A DNA stretch of 64,000 nucleotides, taken from positions 496,001-560,000 of the forward strand of contig AP017991.1 in NCBI GenBank assembly GCA_003609755.1. The letters run 5' to 3'. The notes under the pieces are model-generated. The model saw only the letters and a list, made by a program, of their open reading frames with translations, ran no database searches and had not been told where the DNA came from. This DNA is from Planktothrix agardhii NIES-204 (GTDB taxonomy: Bacteria > Cyanobacteriota > Cyanobacteriia > Cyanobacteriales > Microcoleaceae). Positions within the stretch are counted from its first letter, which is position 1. Each line of letters starts with the position of its first letter. Both the position numbers and the translations under genes were made by a program. Below are positions 35,858-44,005 of this stretch, in pieces.

Positions 35858-36461
35858 TGATTTAAATATGCTTCCTAGAATTGCAACAGTACACCGAAAA
35901 ACGGGGGAAACGGAGGTTAATGTAACTGTTAATTTAGATGGAACAGGAATCTGTAAGGTTTCTACAGGAGTTCCATTTTTAGATCATATGTTGCATCAAA
36001 TTTCGTCCCATGGCTTAATTGATTTAGAAATTCAGGCCACCGGAGATATTGAAATTGATGATCACCATACCAATGAAGATGTGGGAATTACTCTGGGTTT
36101 GGCTTTAGCTAAAGCATTAGGCGATCGCAAAGGAATTGTCCGGTTTGGTCATTTTATTGCCCCTTTAGATGAAGCCTTAGTCCAAGTGGCCTTAGATTTT
36201 TCCGGTCGTCCTCACCTGACTTATGGTTTAGAAATTCCGACCCAACGAGTGGGAACCTATGATACTCAATTAGTGCGAGAATTTTTTGTAGCTATTGTTA
36301 ATAATAGTCAACTAACATTGCATTTACGTCAGTTAGATGGAATCAATTCCCATCATATTATTGAAGCCGGGTTTAAAGCTTTTGCTAGAGCCCTAAGAAT
36401 GGCAGTTGAAATTGATTCCCGTCGGGCAAATACTATCCCCAGTTCCAAAGGAGTTTTGTAA
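35853..36461 (+). CDS. hisB: Imidazoleglycerol-phosphate dehydratase
   Basis: A 202-residue enzyme of histidine synthesis that converts imidazoleglycerol phosphate to imidazoleacetol phosphate. The manganese-binding His motifs are clear: [56 protein letters not shown]. The enzyme looks complete. The ATG at 35853 lies inside the heptad repeat array; a second ATG at 35868 gives [14 protein letters not shown], a more usual beginning. No clear ribosome site precedes either. The gene stands alone; other his genes are not in the window. Confidence 0.93.
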   Translation: MTDLNMLPRIATVHRKTGETEVNVTVNLDGTGICKVSTGVPFLDHMLHQISSHGLIDLEIQATGDIEIDDHHTNEDVGITLGLALAKALGDRKGIVRFGHFIAPLDEALVQVALDFSGRPHLTYGLEIPTQRVGTYDTQLVREFFVAIVNNSQLTLHLRQLDGINSHHIIEAGFKAFARALRMAVEIDSRRANTIPSSKGVL

Positions 36462-36491
36462 TTTTTTGTCATAAATAAAGTAACAGCCTCG

Positions 36492-36537
36492 TTGTTGCGC
36501 TTTAGCGCATCTACCCAGAGTGATCTCAGCGCAACAA
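36492..36537. terminator. Inverted repeat between convergent hisB and glutaredoxin-like gene
   Basis: TTGTTGCGCT (36492-36501) and AGCGCAACAA (36528-36537) are exact complements with a 26-base loop. Its place between two converging genes suggests a two-way transcription stop. It may also be part of the transposon-end-like sequence that follows. Confidence 0.45.
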
Positions 36538-36570
36538 TGAACTTTTTTACAAAGCCAGGGTGGGAGCGTG

Positions 36571-36600
36571 AAAGCCCACTGGCTTCAGCCGTGGGATGAA
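36571..36600 (+). mobile_element. IS200/IS605-type end hairpin, solo remnant
   Basis: GAAAGCCCACTGGCTTCAGC followed by CGTGGGATGAA folds as CCCAC-T-GGCT-TC-AGCC-GTGGG (36575-36595). This GAAAGCCCAC hairpin resembles the conserved right end, and guide-RNA scaffold, downstream of tnpB genes in cyanobacterial IS200/IS605 elements. No tnpA or tnpB is present here, so it would be a remnant. The assignment is from memory of the motif. Confidence 0.4.
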
Positions 36601-36602
36601 AC

Positions 36603-36872
36603 CTACAAATACTTCTGTAACAGTTGTTCCAACTGTATAACCGACATTCGAGGTGCAGGACGGGGGATGGGTTGGTTTGGTTCGCCGGATTTAAACAGAA
36701 CAGGAATAGAATATTGATAGGCTTCAAACCAATCTTCCCGGGTAGTAATGTCTCGAATTTCTAATTGAAATTTTCCTAATGTTTGGGATGATGCTTGAAT
36801 TTTCTCCAATTTTTCTTGCAGTCCTTCGCATAAATGACAGCCCGGTTTACTGTATAAAATCAGTGTGATCAT
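36603..36872 (-). CDS. Glutaredoxin-like thioredoxin-fold protein
   Basis: An 89-residue protein starting ILYSKPGCHLCEGLQEKLEKI, with the redox motif CHLC, then QLEIRDITTREDWFEAYQYSIPVLFKSG with the cis-Pro (SIPVL). This is the small glutaredoxin-like (DUF836) family found widely in cyanobacteria, presumed to reduce disulfides in the cytoplasm. Its ATG overlaps the stop of the LOV-GGDEF-EAL gene (ATGA, 36869-36872), so it is translated by coupling to that gene. A role in redox control of the light/c-di-GMP protein is possible, but conserved neighbourhood would be needed to claim it. Confidence 0.8.
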   Translation of the reverse strand: MITLILYSKPGCHLCEGLQEKLEKIQASSQTLGKFQLEIRDITTREDWFEAYQYSIPVLFKSGEPNQPIPRPAPRMSVIQLEQLLQKYL

Positions 36873-39800
36873 GAGATTTCTTTAGCCTCCGATAGTAATA
36901 GTTTGGTTGCTTGTTCAGCTTCTAGGGGTTTAGCGAATAAATAACCCTGTCCGAATGGACAACCCAACTCCTGTAAAATTCTCCTTTGTTCACGGGTTTC
37001 TATCCCTTCAGCCACAACATCTAAATCTAAATTTTGCGCTAAAGAAATAATAGCTTTGACAATTTGTAAAGGCTGGCTTTTTTTTCCTTGAAAGACACTA
37101 CTTTTCTGATCTAAAGGGCTAATAAATGAACGATCAATTTTTAAACTATTTAAGGGGAATTGATGTAAATAACTCAAAGATGAATACCCCGTGCCAAAAT
37201 CATCAATTGATAGATGAATTTTCCTAGATTTGATTTGAGCTAGAATCATAAACGAAGTGGATAAATTTTCCATAATCACACTTTCAGTAATTTCTAGTTT
37301 TAAATCACTAGGATTACAACCTGTCTCAGATAAGATTTGATCAATTTGTTCTAAGAGATTAACTTGACAAAGCTGTTTACTTGAGAGATTCACACTCATT
37401 GTCAAGGGATAAATATCACAATGAGACCGTTGTTTTCCAGGATAAATGTCTTCTGTAGAGGCAGTTTGAATAGAACTAAATTTTTGGGTTAATTGTTGTT
37501 TCCAAACTTGCAATTGCTGACAGGCTTCTCGTAAAACCCAAGCCCCTAGGGGAATAATTAATCCGGTTTCTTCAGCAACAGGAATAAACTCTACAGGTGA
37601 TACTAACCCCCGGGTGGGATGGAACCAACGGACTAGAGCTTCAAAGCCAGTAATTCTACCACTGAATAAAGAAACAATTGGTTGATAATAGACTTTAAAA
37701 CCCTTAATATTTGTGGGTTGATCACCGGAGCTTTCTAATAAGTATTCTGTAGTTTTTAAGGCCGTTGAATCATGACTTTCAAGGAGATTTGATAACTCTG
37801 ATTTTTGTGGTTTGTCAATTATCATGCGTCCATAAATAGCTTGCCGTAAATCCGTTTCTAGCTGCAATATAGACAGGGTTTGACTATGTATACTTAAATC
37901 AAAAACTTCATATCGAGCTTTGCCTTTTGCCTTAGCCCGATACATCGCAATATCAGCATCTCGTAAAAAATCATCCGGGTTATTATACAATAAACACTGA
38001 TGGATTTGACTATTATTTTCCGATGGTAGATAATGACCTCGACTGGGAACAATTCCAATACTAACGGTCGTAAAAATTTCATGTCCTTGGATATAAAAAG
38101 GTTGGGTTAATTCATAGTGAATTTTCTCCGCCATACTGGTTGCATCGCTGATTTTTTGAACCCGATTAATCAAGATTGTAAATTCATCTCCACCTAAACG
38201 GGCAACGGTATCTAAGGCACTGACACAATTTAAAAGACGATGGGAAATTTCAATTAACAGTTGATCTCCCATGAGATGTCCTAAACTATCATTAACCACT
38301 TTAAATCGATCTAGGTCTAAAAATAAAATAGCAAACTGATAATTGGGTTCTTGTTTTGATCGTTTTAATGCTTGAGCCAAACGTTCATTGAAAAAGCTCC
38401 GATTCGGTAATTGGGTCAGGGCATCATGTAAGGCTTCATACATGAGTTGGGCTTCAAATTGTTTGCGTTCGGTAATATCTCGAATAATAATTTGAATCGC
38501 AGATTGACCTTGATAGGTAGCTGGAATTCCCACAATTTCTACATCAATTACTTCTCCATTTAACCGAGTTAATTTTTGTTCTATTAACGACCGAGTTTCC
38601 TCTTCATTGTTATGATCTTGAAGTGGATTATTAATGGAATTAAAATGATCAGGAGGAAGAAAATCAAAGATAGAGCGGCCAATCAAATCTTGAGGGCGAT
38701 TTGCTCCTAATAATTTGGCTCCAGCCATATTAATATAAATTAATTGTTCTCCATTATGAATTGCAATAGTTTCAGGAGATAATTCAACTAAACGGCGATA
38801 GCGTTCTTCACTTTCTCGCAGAGCTAATTCGGCTTTTAGTCGTTGTTTTTCTGTTTGATTAGCAGCAATAAATCTACCAATACTTTGAGCCATTAACTCT
38901 AAAATTTCCAGTTCATAGGATTTGTAATCTGCGGTTTTAACCTCTAAAGAAGCAAAAGCTAAGGTTCCATAAATTTCACCATTTACCAAAATCGGAGTTC
39001 CTAAACAGGTTTGTAGATGAAACCTTTGATAGCATTGGAGTTGATTGAATTGGGGATTTTGCCCGATTTGGGTATGAACTTGAGTCATCTGGGTCTGAAT
39101 GACTTGACAACAGTAGCTTTCTTCAAAAGGCAATGTCATGCCGGGTTGAATTAAATCTAAATCCGAATGAACGGTATCAATAATAATATGATTGTTTTCT
39201 AGTCTGCTGATGAAACCAATTGATAATTGAAAAATTTCACATCCAACTTCGAGATAATCTCGAAATAGTTCATCTAAGTTTTGATGATTATAGGTTGTAA
39301 TCCGATGCAAATGTTTGAGATTAGAACTAAACTGAGCTAAGGCTTGGGATTTTAAAACTAAGGCTTGTTCCGATTGTTTGCGTTTAGTTATATCTGCTTG
39401 AATCCCAATAAAATGAGTTAAATATCCTTTAGGACTATAGACCGGAGCAATGGAAAGTTCATTCCAAAAAAACGCACCATCTTTACGATAATTCTGGAGT
39501 TCGACATGACATTCTTTTCCTTCTGCAATAGCATGACGAAGTTCATTAACGGCCGCATCTTGGGAATTATTCCCTTGTAAAAATCGACAATTTTTTCCTA
39601 AAATATCTTCCCTGCTATATCCCGTAATTCGTTCAAACCCATTATTCACAAAAATAATCGGATTATCCGGTTGGGTGGCATCGGTAATCACAATCCCATT
39701 ACTACTACTATTAATAGCTCGTTCCATCAATTGTAAACGTCCTTGGGCGCGATGACTTTCAATCGCTGCCCCTAAGACATTCGCGATCGCTTCTAAAAAA

Positions 39801-40831
39801 TGTGCATCTTCTGGGGTAAATTGACGATGGCGAGTGCTATGAACACTTAAAACCCCCCACCCCCCCTGCCCCCCGTACATGGGGGGTGGGATGGGTGGAG
39901 AATCTACCTGGGTTTTGCTCAAGCCCGAATCCTGTCCCCAACGGGCAATAACCATACTCATACCACTAATCACCCGATGATTATGTAGCAGGGGAGTTCC
40001 AGAAAATCGAGTTTCCACCCGTAAATCATCTACCACAATGGTTTCATTCTTGAGTAAGGTATACCCGGCCTGGGAGTTAATATGGGCACTTACCCGAGCA
40101 TTGCCGACCAGTCCCTTTTGCCAACCGACCCCCGCCCTCAACCAAAAAGCATGACCTCCGGGCATCAGTTCCAAAAGTTTACAGTATTCTACATCCAGGG
40201 TTTTTGCTACAACACAGACCGCTTCATCTATTAAAGCTGATAGGTCAGAATGAATTAGAGCCTGTTGACCGAGGTAAGCAACCATGGCTTGCTGACTAAT
40301 CTTAGACTGCAAGGTGGCTAAAAGCGGGTCTAACCGGGCCAAGCTGGGAAATTCTTCTGTTGGTAAGGGTTGAGTAGGTGGATTGGGAAGGAGTTCGGAG
40401 TAGGTGGACAGGATTAACTTTTCCCCATTTACTGTTAGCAAACGCATGGATACTAATGTCCACCAGAGCGTTCCATCTAACCGTTTTACTTGTAGAGGTT
40501 GTTGTATGGAATTCTGTTCTTGCAATTTCTCCAGCAGAATTTCTCTATCCGTGGAATCAGCAAAGATATCAGATTCAGCAAAGTCCGACATTTCCGAGGG
40601 AGGCAATCCAAAGGTATTTTGGAAGCGAGAATTACAATAAAAAACCCGACCATCACCCCTATGACTGACAATCAAGGCAACTTGCAGTAGGTCTGCAATC
40701 ATCTGAATCAGTATGGGGCTATCTAGTAATCCAACTTCTTGATTCCCATCTATGTCCCATTCCTGATCAATGGATGCAATAGGATAAAGTTGGTCTTGAT
40801 CTGCCTGTGTCCCGTGTTTGTTGAGCATCAA
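36869..40831 (-). CDS. LOV-domain blue-light sensor with GGDEF and EAL domains
   Basis: A 1320-residue cytoplasmic signalling protein. Order: PAS-like (about 40-145), GAF (190-360), LOV (370-485), GAF (505-660), PAS (675-800), GGDEF (805-975), EAL (1045-1310). The LOV domain has GKNCRFLQG with the flavin-adduct Cys415, NNGFERITGY, NYRKDGAFFWNEL and the late Gln in FIGIQADIT, so it should bind FMN and respond to blue light. The cyclase motif is intact (LGGDEF, 879-884), as are the phosphodiesterase motifs EAL (1064-1066), DDFGTGYSSL and EGIET. It could both make and degrade c-di-GMP. Residues about 310-325 (DSPPIPPPMYGGQGG) are encoded by an inserted palindromic repeat in the first GAF domain. 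Confidence 0.93.
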   Translation of the reverse strand: MMLNKHGTQADQDQLYPIASIDQEWDIDGNQEVGLLDSPILIQMIADLLQVALIVSHRGDGRVFYCNSRFQNTFGLPPSEMSDFAESDIFADSTDREILLEKLQEQNSIQQPLQVKRLDGTLWWTLVSMRLLTVNGEKLILSTYSELLPNPPTQPLPTEEFPSLARLDPLLATLQSKISQQAMVAYLGQQALIHSDLSALIDEAVCVVAKTLDVEYCKLLELMPGGHAFWLRAGVGWQKGLVGNARVSAHINSQAGYTLLKNETIVVDDLRVETRFSGTPLLHNHRVISGMSMVIARWGQDSGLSKTQVDSPPIPPPMYGGQGGWGVLSVHSTRHRQFTPEDAHFLEAIANVLGAAIESHRAQGRLQLMERAINSSSNGIVITDATQPDNPIIFVNNGFERITGYSREDILGKNCRFLQGNNSQDAAVNELRHAIAEGKECHVELQNYRKDGAFFWNELSIAPVYSPKGYLTHFIGIQADITKRKQSEQALVLKSQALAQFSSNLKHLHRITTYNHQNLDELFRDYLEVGCEIFQLSIGFISRLENNHIIIDTVHSDLDLIQPGMTLPFEESYCCQVIQTQMTQVHTQIGQNPQFNQLQCYQRFHLQTCLGTPILVNGEIYGTLAFASLEVKTADYKSYELEILELMAQSIGRFIAANQTEKQRLKAELALRESEERYRRLVELSPETIAIHNGEQLIYINMAGAKLLGANRPQDLIGRSIFDFLPPDHFNSINNPLQDHNNEEETRSLIEQKLTRLNGEVIDVEIVGIPATYQGQSAIQIIIRDITERKQFEAQLMYEALHDALTQLPNRSFFNERLAQALKRSKQEPNYQFAILFLDLDRFKVVNDSLGHLMGDQLLIEISHRLLNCVSALDTVARLGGDEFTILINRVQKISDATSMAEKIHYELTQPFYIQGHEIFTTVSIGIVPSRGHYLPSENNSQIHQCLLYNNPDDFLRDADIAMYRAKAKGKARYEVFDLSIHSQTLSILQLETDLRQAIYGRMIIDKPQKSELSNLLESHDSTALKTTEYLLESSGDQPTNIKGFKVYYQPIVSLFSGRITGFEALVRWFHPTRGLVSPVEFIPVAEETGLIIPLGAWVLREACQQLQVWKQQLTQKFSSIQTASTEDIYPGKQRSHCDIYPLTMSVNLSSKQLCQVNLLEQIDQILSETGCNPSDLKLEITESVIMENLSTSFMILAQIKSRKIHLSIDDFGTGYSSLSYLHQFPLNSLKIDRSFISPLDQKSSVFQGKKSQPLQIVKAIISLAQNLDLDVVAEGIETREQRRILQELGCPFGQGYLFAKPLEAEQATKLLLSEAKEIS
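39852..39899. repeat. C/G palindromic repeat inserted in frame in the LOV gene
   Basis: On the plus strand CCCACCCCCC pairs with GGGGGGTGGG across a loop holding CCCCCCGTACAT. The core CCCCCCGTRCAYGGGG is shared with 6855-6870 and 58437-58451. On the coding strand it reads PPIPPPMYGGQGG without breaking the frame. Confidence 0.75.
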
Positions 40832-41075
40832 CTAGGTTCTGTGCATTATCTATCCGATCACTCGTAGTTATCGTACTTTTTGCAGAGTGTTTGACACACC
40901 AAGAGTTTTCTGTTTGTCCCTCCCTATACATTTTACAATCATCACCCTCAAATTTTGACATTTTTTAATAAAAATTAAAAAAAGGTTAATAAACCCCCTA
41001 CAGAGATTTTCGATGGATGTCAGTTTAGGAAAAAAATTGATGTTATAGGGAATATCCTCAAGACATTGAATTATA

Positions 41076-41200
41076 TATAGCAATCTTAAATGATTTGTGA
41101 TAGAAATATATAACCTCACCCTAGCCCTCCCCTTAGTAATGGGAGGGTTGGGAGGGGTAAATATAGATGGAAATATTACAACTGATTTAGGATGGCTATA
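41076..41200. mobile_element. MITE-like element with terminal inverted repeats
   Basis: The left end TATAGCAATCTTAAATGATT and the right end, read in reverse complement as TATAGCCATCCTAAATCAGT, match with few differences over about 28 bases. In the centre CCCTAGCCCTCCCC and GGGAGGGTTGGGAGGGG can pair. The element is about 125 bp, has no coding capacity and ends 38 bases before the cobK promoter. This is the build of a miniature inverted-repeat element. Confidence 0.6.
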
Positions 41201-41237
41201 CTAAGTTTAACTATGTAAAAATATTCTTGATTATAAC

Positions 41238-41267
41238 TTGACAAATTGCCTCTGATAATGATATAAT
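41238..41267 (+). promoter_or_regulatory. Perfect-consensus sigma-70 promoter for cobK
   Basis: TTGACA (41238-41243), 18 bases, TATAAT (41262-41267). It predicts an RNA start near 41274 and an 80-base AU-rich leader. That leader shows no cobalamin box, unlike the cobG leader. Confidence 0.75.
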
Positions 41268-41353
41268 GGATAGGATATTATTTGTTATTACAATAAAACT
41301 ACATTAATAATACAATTAATAATTACTGATTAAATCTGTTTTGGCAATTTTCG

Positions 41354-42106
41354 ATGAATCATAAAAAAAGAGTCTTGATTTTGGGAGGAACCACCGAAGC
41401 GGTAGCAATAGCAACTCAAATTAATCAAATTTCTGGTGTGGAGGCGATCGCTTCTTTAGCTGGTCGAACCCAACAACCCGTGACTCAAACTAACCCGGTT
41501 TCTTTTCGGATCGGAGGGTTTGGGGGAGTGGCTGGATTAGCAGATTATCTAAGCCAAGAACACATTGATCTGTTAATTGATGCTACCCATCCCTTTGCCG
41601 CTCAAATTTCCTTTAATGCTGCTCAAGCCGCCTCTAAATCTGGTATCCCCCGATTAATGCTAATTCGTCCCCCTTGGAAACCAGTATTAGGAGATGATTG
41701 GATTGAGGTAAACACAAATCAAGCTGCCGCCAAGACTTTACCCGGGTTAGCTGAACGCATATTTCTTACTATTGGTCGGCAAGAACTTCCCACCTATTCC
41801 TATGTAAAAAATATCTGGTTTTTGATGCGAATGATTGACCCTCCTGAACCGAATTTACCCATCCCCCCCGGACAGTTAATTTTGCAACGGGGGCCCTTTT
41901 CTTTGGAGTCGGAGCGATCGCTTTTACAAGAACATAAAATTGGGGCAATTGTTAGTAAAAATAGCGGGGGTGATGCCACATATCCCAAAATTATTGCCGC
42001 CCGGGAGTTAGGAATTACGGTAGTAATGGTGCAACGTCCCCCGGTTCCTGAAGGAGAGATCGTTACGGATTTAGAAAGTGTGATCTCCTGGGTAAAAAAC
42101 CAATAA
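41354..42106 (+). CDS. cobK: Precorrin-6A/cobalt-precorrin-6A reductase
   Basis: A 250-residue NADPH-dependent enzyme that reduces the C18-C19 bond of precorrin-6A in corrin-ring synthesis. It begins RVLILGGTTEAVAIATQI with the nucleotide-binding GGT-E. It continues with FRIGGFGGVAGLADYL, IDATHPFAAQISFNA (family signature DATHPFA), RIFLTIGRQEL and IGAIVSKNSGGDATYPKI. All CobK/CbiJ landmarks are present. It has its own strong promoter and is separated by about 400 bases from cobL, which runs toward it. A truncated gene on the other strand starts in that gap. Confidence 0.93.
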   Translation: MNHKKRVLILGGTTEAVAIATQINQISGVEAIASLAGRTQQPVTQTNPVSFRIGGFGGVAGLADYLSQEHIDLLIDATHPFAAQISFNAAQAASKSGIPRLMLIRPPWKPVLGDDWIEVNTNQAAAKTLPGLAERIFLTIGRQELPTYSYVKNIWFLMRMIDPPEPNLPIPPGQLILQRGPFSLESERSLLQEHKIGAIVSKNSGGDATYPKIIAARELGITVVMVQRPPVPEGEIVTDLESVISWVKNQ

Positions 42107-42411
42107 TCAGACTCAATGAAATTATCATTTACAAGATTAATCAATTCTTTGTTTTCCAATTGCTGCAAAAGTTTTTTGACAGTATCTATTTCTGCATCTA
42201 TATTAACTTGTAACTTAGAAGTTAAAACTTGATCTCCTTGCTGGAAAATCCAAGATGTTGCCCTTGTACAAAATTGCCAACTTCCTTTGCGTAAATGTTT
42301 CAATTTAGGGTGATTATAGGCAGACATTTCACCAAAATCTAGCCGCAATTCATCCCCATAACTAAATGTAACCTGATGACAAGTTTCTCCAATAATGGGT
42401 TTAGTAATCAC
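42107..42411 (-). pseudogene. Truncated gene abutting the 3' end of cobK
   Basis: From a GTG at 42411 a minus-strand frame encodes about 100 protein-like residues: ITKPIIGETCHQVTFSYGDE, LRLDFGEMSAYNHPKLKHLR, then FCTRATSWIFQQGD. Beyond 42107 the same frame continues for another 100 codons, but only as antisense of cobK (Ser/Gly/Cys-rich and unlike a protein). The gene has thus lost its natural 3' end. I do not recognise the family, though it reads like a conserved cyanobacterial protein. A dispersed 44-base repeat sits immediately upstream. Confidence 0.5.
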
Positions 42412-42428
42412 TGAAATAAAGGGAACAA

Positions 42429-42472
42429 GGAACAGGGTAGAGGATTTGTAATTAATTTTGTTTAGGTACTTA
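42429..42472 (+). repeat. Dispersed 44-base repeat, copy 2
   Basis: Same orientation as the copy at 6886-6929 and 41 of 44 bases identical. It lies in the gap between cobK and cobL and just upstream of the truncated minus-strand gene. Confidence 0.75.
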
Positions 42473-42531
42473 CAATTTAAGATAATTATAACATTTTCTT
42501 CAGTTAATTAAAAGAACAAACCAAAAAGATG

Positions 42532-43761
42532 TTAATAAGGTTTTAAAACAACCCATTGAGTTACGGGAGCCATGGCTTTCCAGCCTAAAAATTTGCCTAC
42601 AGGTTCAGCCCTTTGAATCCCGATGCGGATCAGTTCTCCCCCTAATTGACTATACCACTGAAACATCATTAATTCGCTTTCTACGGTGACAGCATTAGCA
42701 ACCAAACGACCGCCCGATGGTAATGCTTGCCAACAGGTTTCTAAAAGTTCGGGGACTGTGATTCCGCCCCCAATAAAAATAGCATTGGGTTGGGGTAAAT
42801 CTTGGAGGGCAATCGGCGCTTTTCCCTCCACAATTTTGAGGTTAGGAGTTCCCAAAGCCGTTGCATTATCAGCAATATATTGTAATCGGCTGGGGTGCTG
42901 TTCGATCGCAATACTCTGGCAACGGCGATCGCTCCGCATCCACTCAATCCCAATGGAGCCGCAACCCGCCCCCACATCCCATAGCAGTTGTCCGGGTAGG
43001 GGAGCTAGGGCCGCCAGGGTAATCGCTCGCACCTCCCTTTTAGTTAATTGTCCGTCATGGCGATAGGCGAGATCGGGCAGTCCGGGGAGGCGTGGGGGAA
43101 AACAGAGGGTTGGGGAGGAAATACAGGTAATGGCGATCGCATTCAAATCCGCGATATCCGTGGCATTCCAACCGCAGGCAGTCCCCTCAATTCGGCGTTC
43201 TCTGGTTCCCCCTAGATGTTCTAATACCACCATCTGACTCTCCCCAAAACCCTGTTTGGTTAGCAGTTGGGCGACAATTGCGGGGGTTTTTCGATCAGCA
43301 CTGAGCACTAACAGTTTAGCTCTCTGATAAAGTACCGCATTTAACAAAGCTGGCGGGCGACCACATAAACTTAATGTTTCTACCTCCGTGAGCGACCAAC
43401 CCAAACGACTACAGGCGAGGCTAAAGGTAGACGGAGAGGGAATAATTATTATTTCGTTGATCGGAATCTGACGAGTCAGGGTAACACCAATGCCATAACA
43501 CATCGGATCACCACTGGCTAAAACACAGACAGCTTGACCGCGACGGCGAATAATCTCATTAACTGAATCTTCAATTGGAGAATGCCAAAAGAGTTTTTCT
43601 CGCTTATCTTCTGCGGGTAGCATGGCTAAATGACGTTCACCCCCAACAATTACAGAGGCAAGGGAGAGGAGACTCCGCCCTACGGAGGTTAAGTCCTCTA
43701 GTCCATTGTCCCCAATTCCCACAATTGATAGCCATGGATACTGCTGATTCTGATCGCTCAT
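42532..43761 (-). CDS. cobL: Precorrin-6B C5,15-methyltransferase (decarboxylating), CbiE-CbiT fusion
   Basis: A 409-residue two-domain enzyme. The N-terminal CbiE domain (about 1-210) has WLSIVGIGDNGLEDLT, VIVGGERHLAML, VLASGDPMCYGIG and IIIPSPSTFSLACSRLGWS. The C-terminal CbiT domain (about 225-405) has LTKREVRAITLAALAPLPGQ, LLWDVGAGCGSIGIEWMRS and IFIGGGITVPELLETC. It adds methyl groups at C5 and C15 and removes the acetate carboxyl at C12. The longest frame begins at 43782, but MSDQNQQYPW from the ATG at 43761 is the sensible start. It is divergent from the riboswitch-controlled cobG unit. Confidence 0.93.
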   Translation of the reverse strand: MSDQNQQYPWLSIVGIGDNGLEDLTSVGRSLLSLASVIVGGERHLAMLPAEDKREKLFWHSPIEDSVNEIIRRRGQAVCVLASGDPMCYGIGVTLTRQIPINEIIIIPSPSTFSLACSRLGWSLTEVETLSLCGRPPALLNAVLYQRAKLLVLSADRKTPAIVAQLLTKQGFGESQMVVLEHLGGTRERRIEGTACGWNATDIADLNAIAITCISSPTLCFPPRLPGLPDLAYRHDGQLTKREVRAITLAALAPLPGQLLWDVGAGCGSIGIEWMRSDRRCQSIAIEQHPSRLQYIADNATALGTPNLKIVEGKAPIALQDLPQPNAIFIGGGITVPELLETCWQALPSGGRLVANAVTVESELMMFQWYSQLGGELIRIGIQRAEPVGKFLGWKAMAPVTQWVVLKPY

Positions 43762-43799
43762 AATTAAAAAAATCATTGTCAACTATAGTCTATGGTATA

Positions 43800-43940
43800 A
43801 TTTCCTAGCTTGTTGTTGGGAAAGTCCGGTGGGATTCCGTTACTGTGCCGCAACTGTAATCAAGGAAAAAATAATTGGATTTTACCTATTCAGCTTTTCT
43901 CTTGCGAGTCAGAATGCCAATTTCAAGCGGTTCAAGATTG
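43800..43940 (+). ncRNA. Cobalamin (adenosylcobalamin) riboswitch
   Basis: GGGAA, then CCGGTG, then TGCCGCAACTGTAATCAAGG, and further on TTGCGAGTCAGAATGCC: these are the conserved blocks of the B12 riboswitch in the right order (the PCGCAACTGTAA core, and GCGAGTCAG closing the receptor). It lies in the 5' leader of the cobG gene about 65 bases before the start, on the plus strand. Bound cobalamin would turn the downstream cob genes off. No clear intrinsic terminator hairpin was seen after it, so control may be on translation. Confidence 0.92.
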
Positions 43941-44005
43941 GATAGAAATACGGTTTTAAACTAATAGTAAAAAAACCCTTGTTTCTAACTAATTCTCTGC
44001 GTCGC

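Larger units (their letters stand above)
40832..41353. other. Divergent control region of the LOV gene and cobK
   Basis: No gene is supported. About 240 bases upstream of the LOV gene hold no recognised motif. Then come a MITE-like element (41076-41200) and the cobK promoter (41238-41267), with an AT-rich 80-base leader. Confidence 0.6.

Noticed and set aside
41800-42106. Protein coding on the minus strand opposite cobK
   Set aside because: The residues there are the antisense of a well-conserved cobK and are not protein-like.
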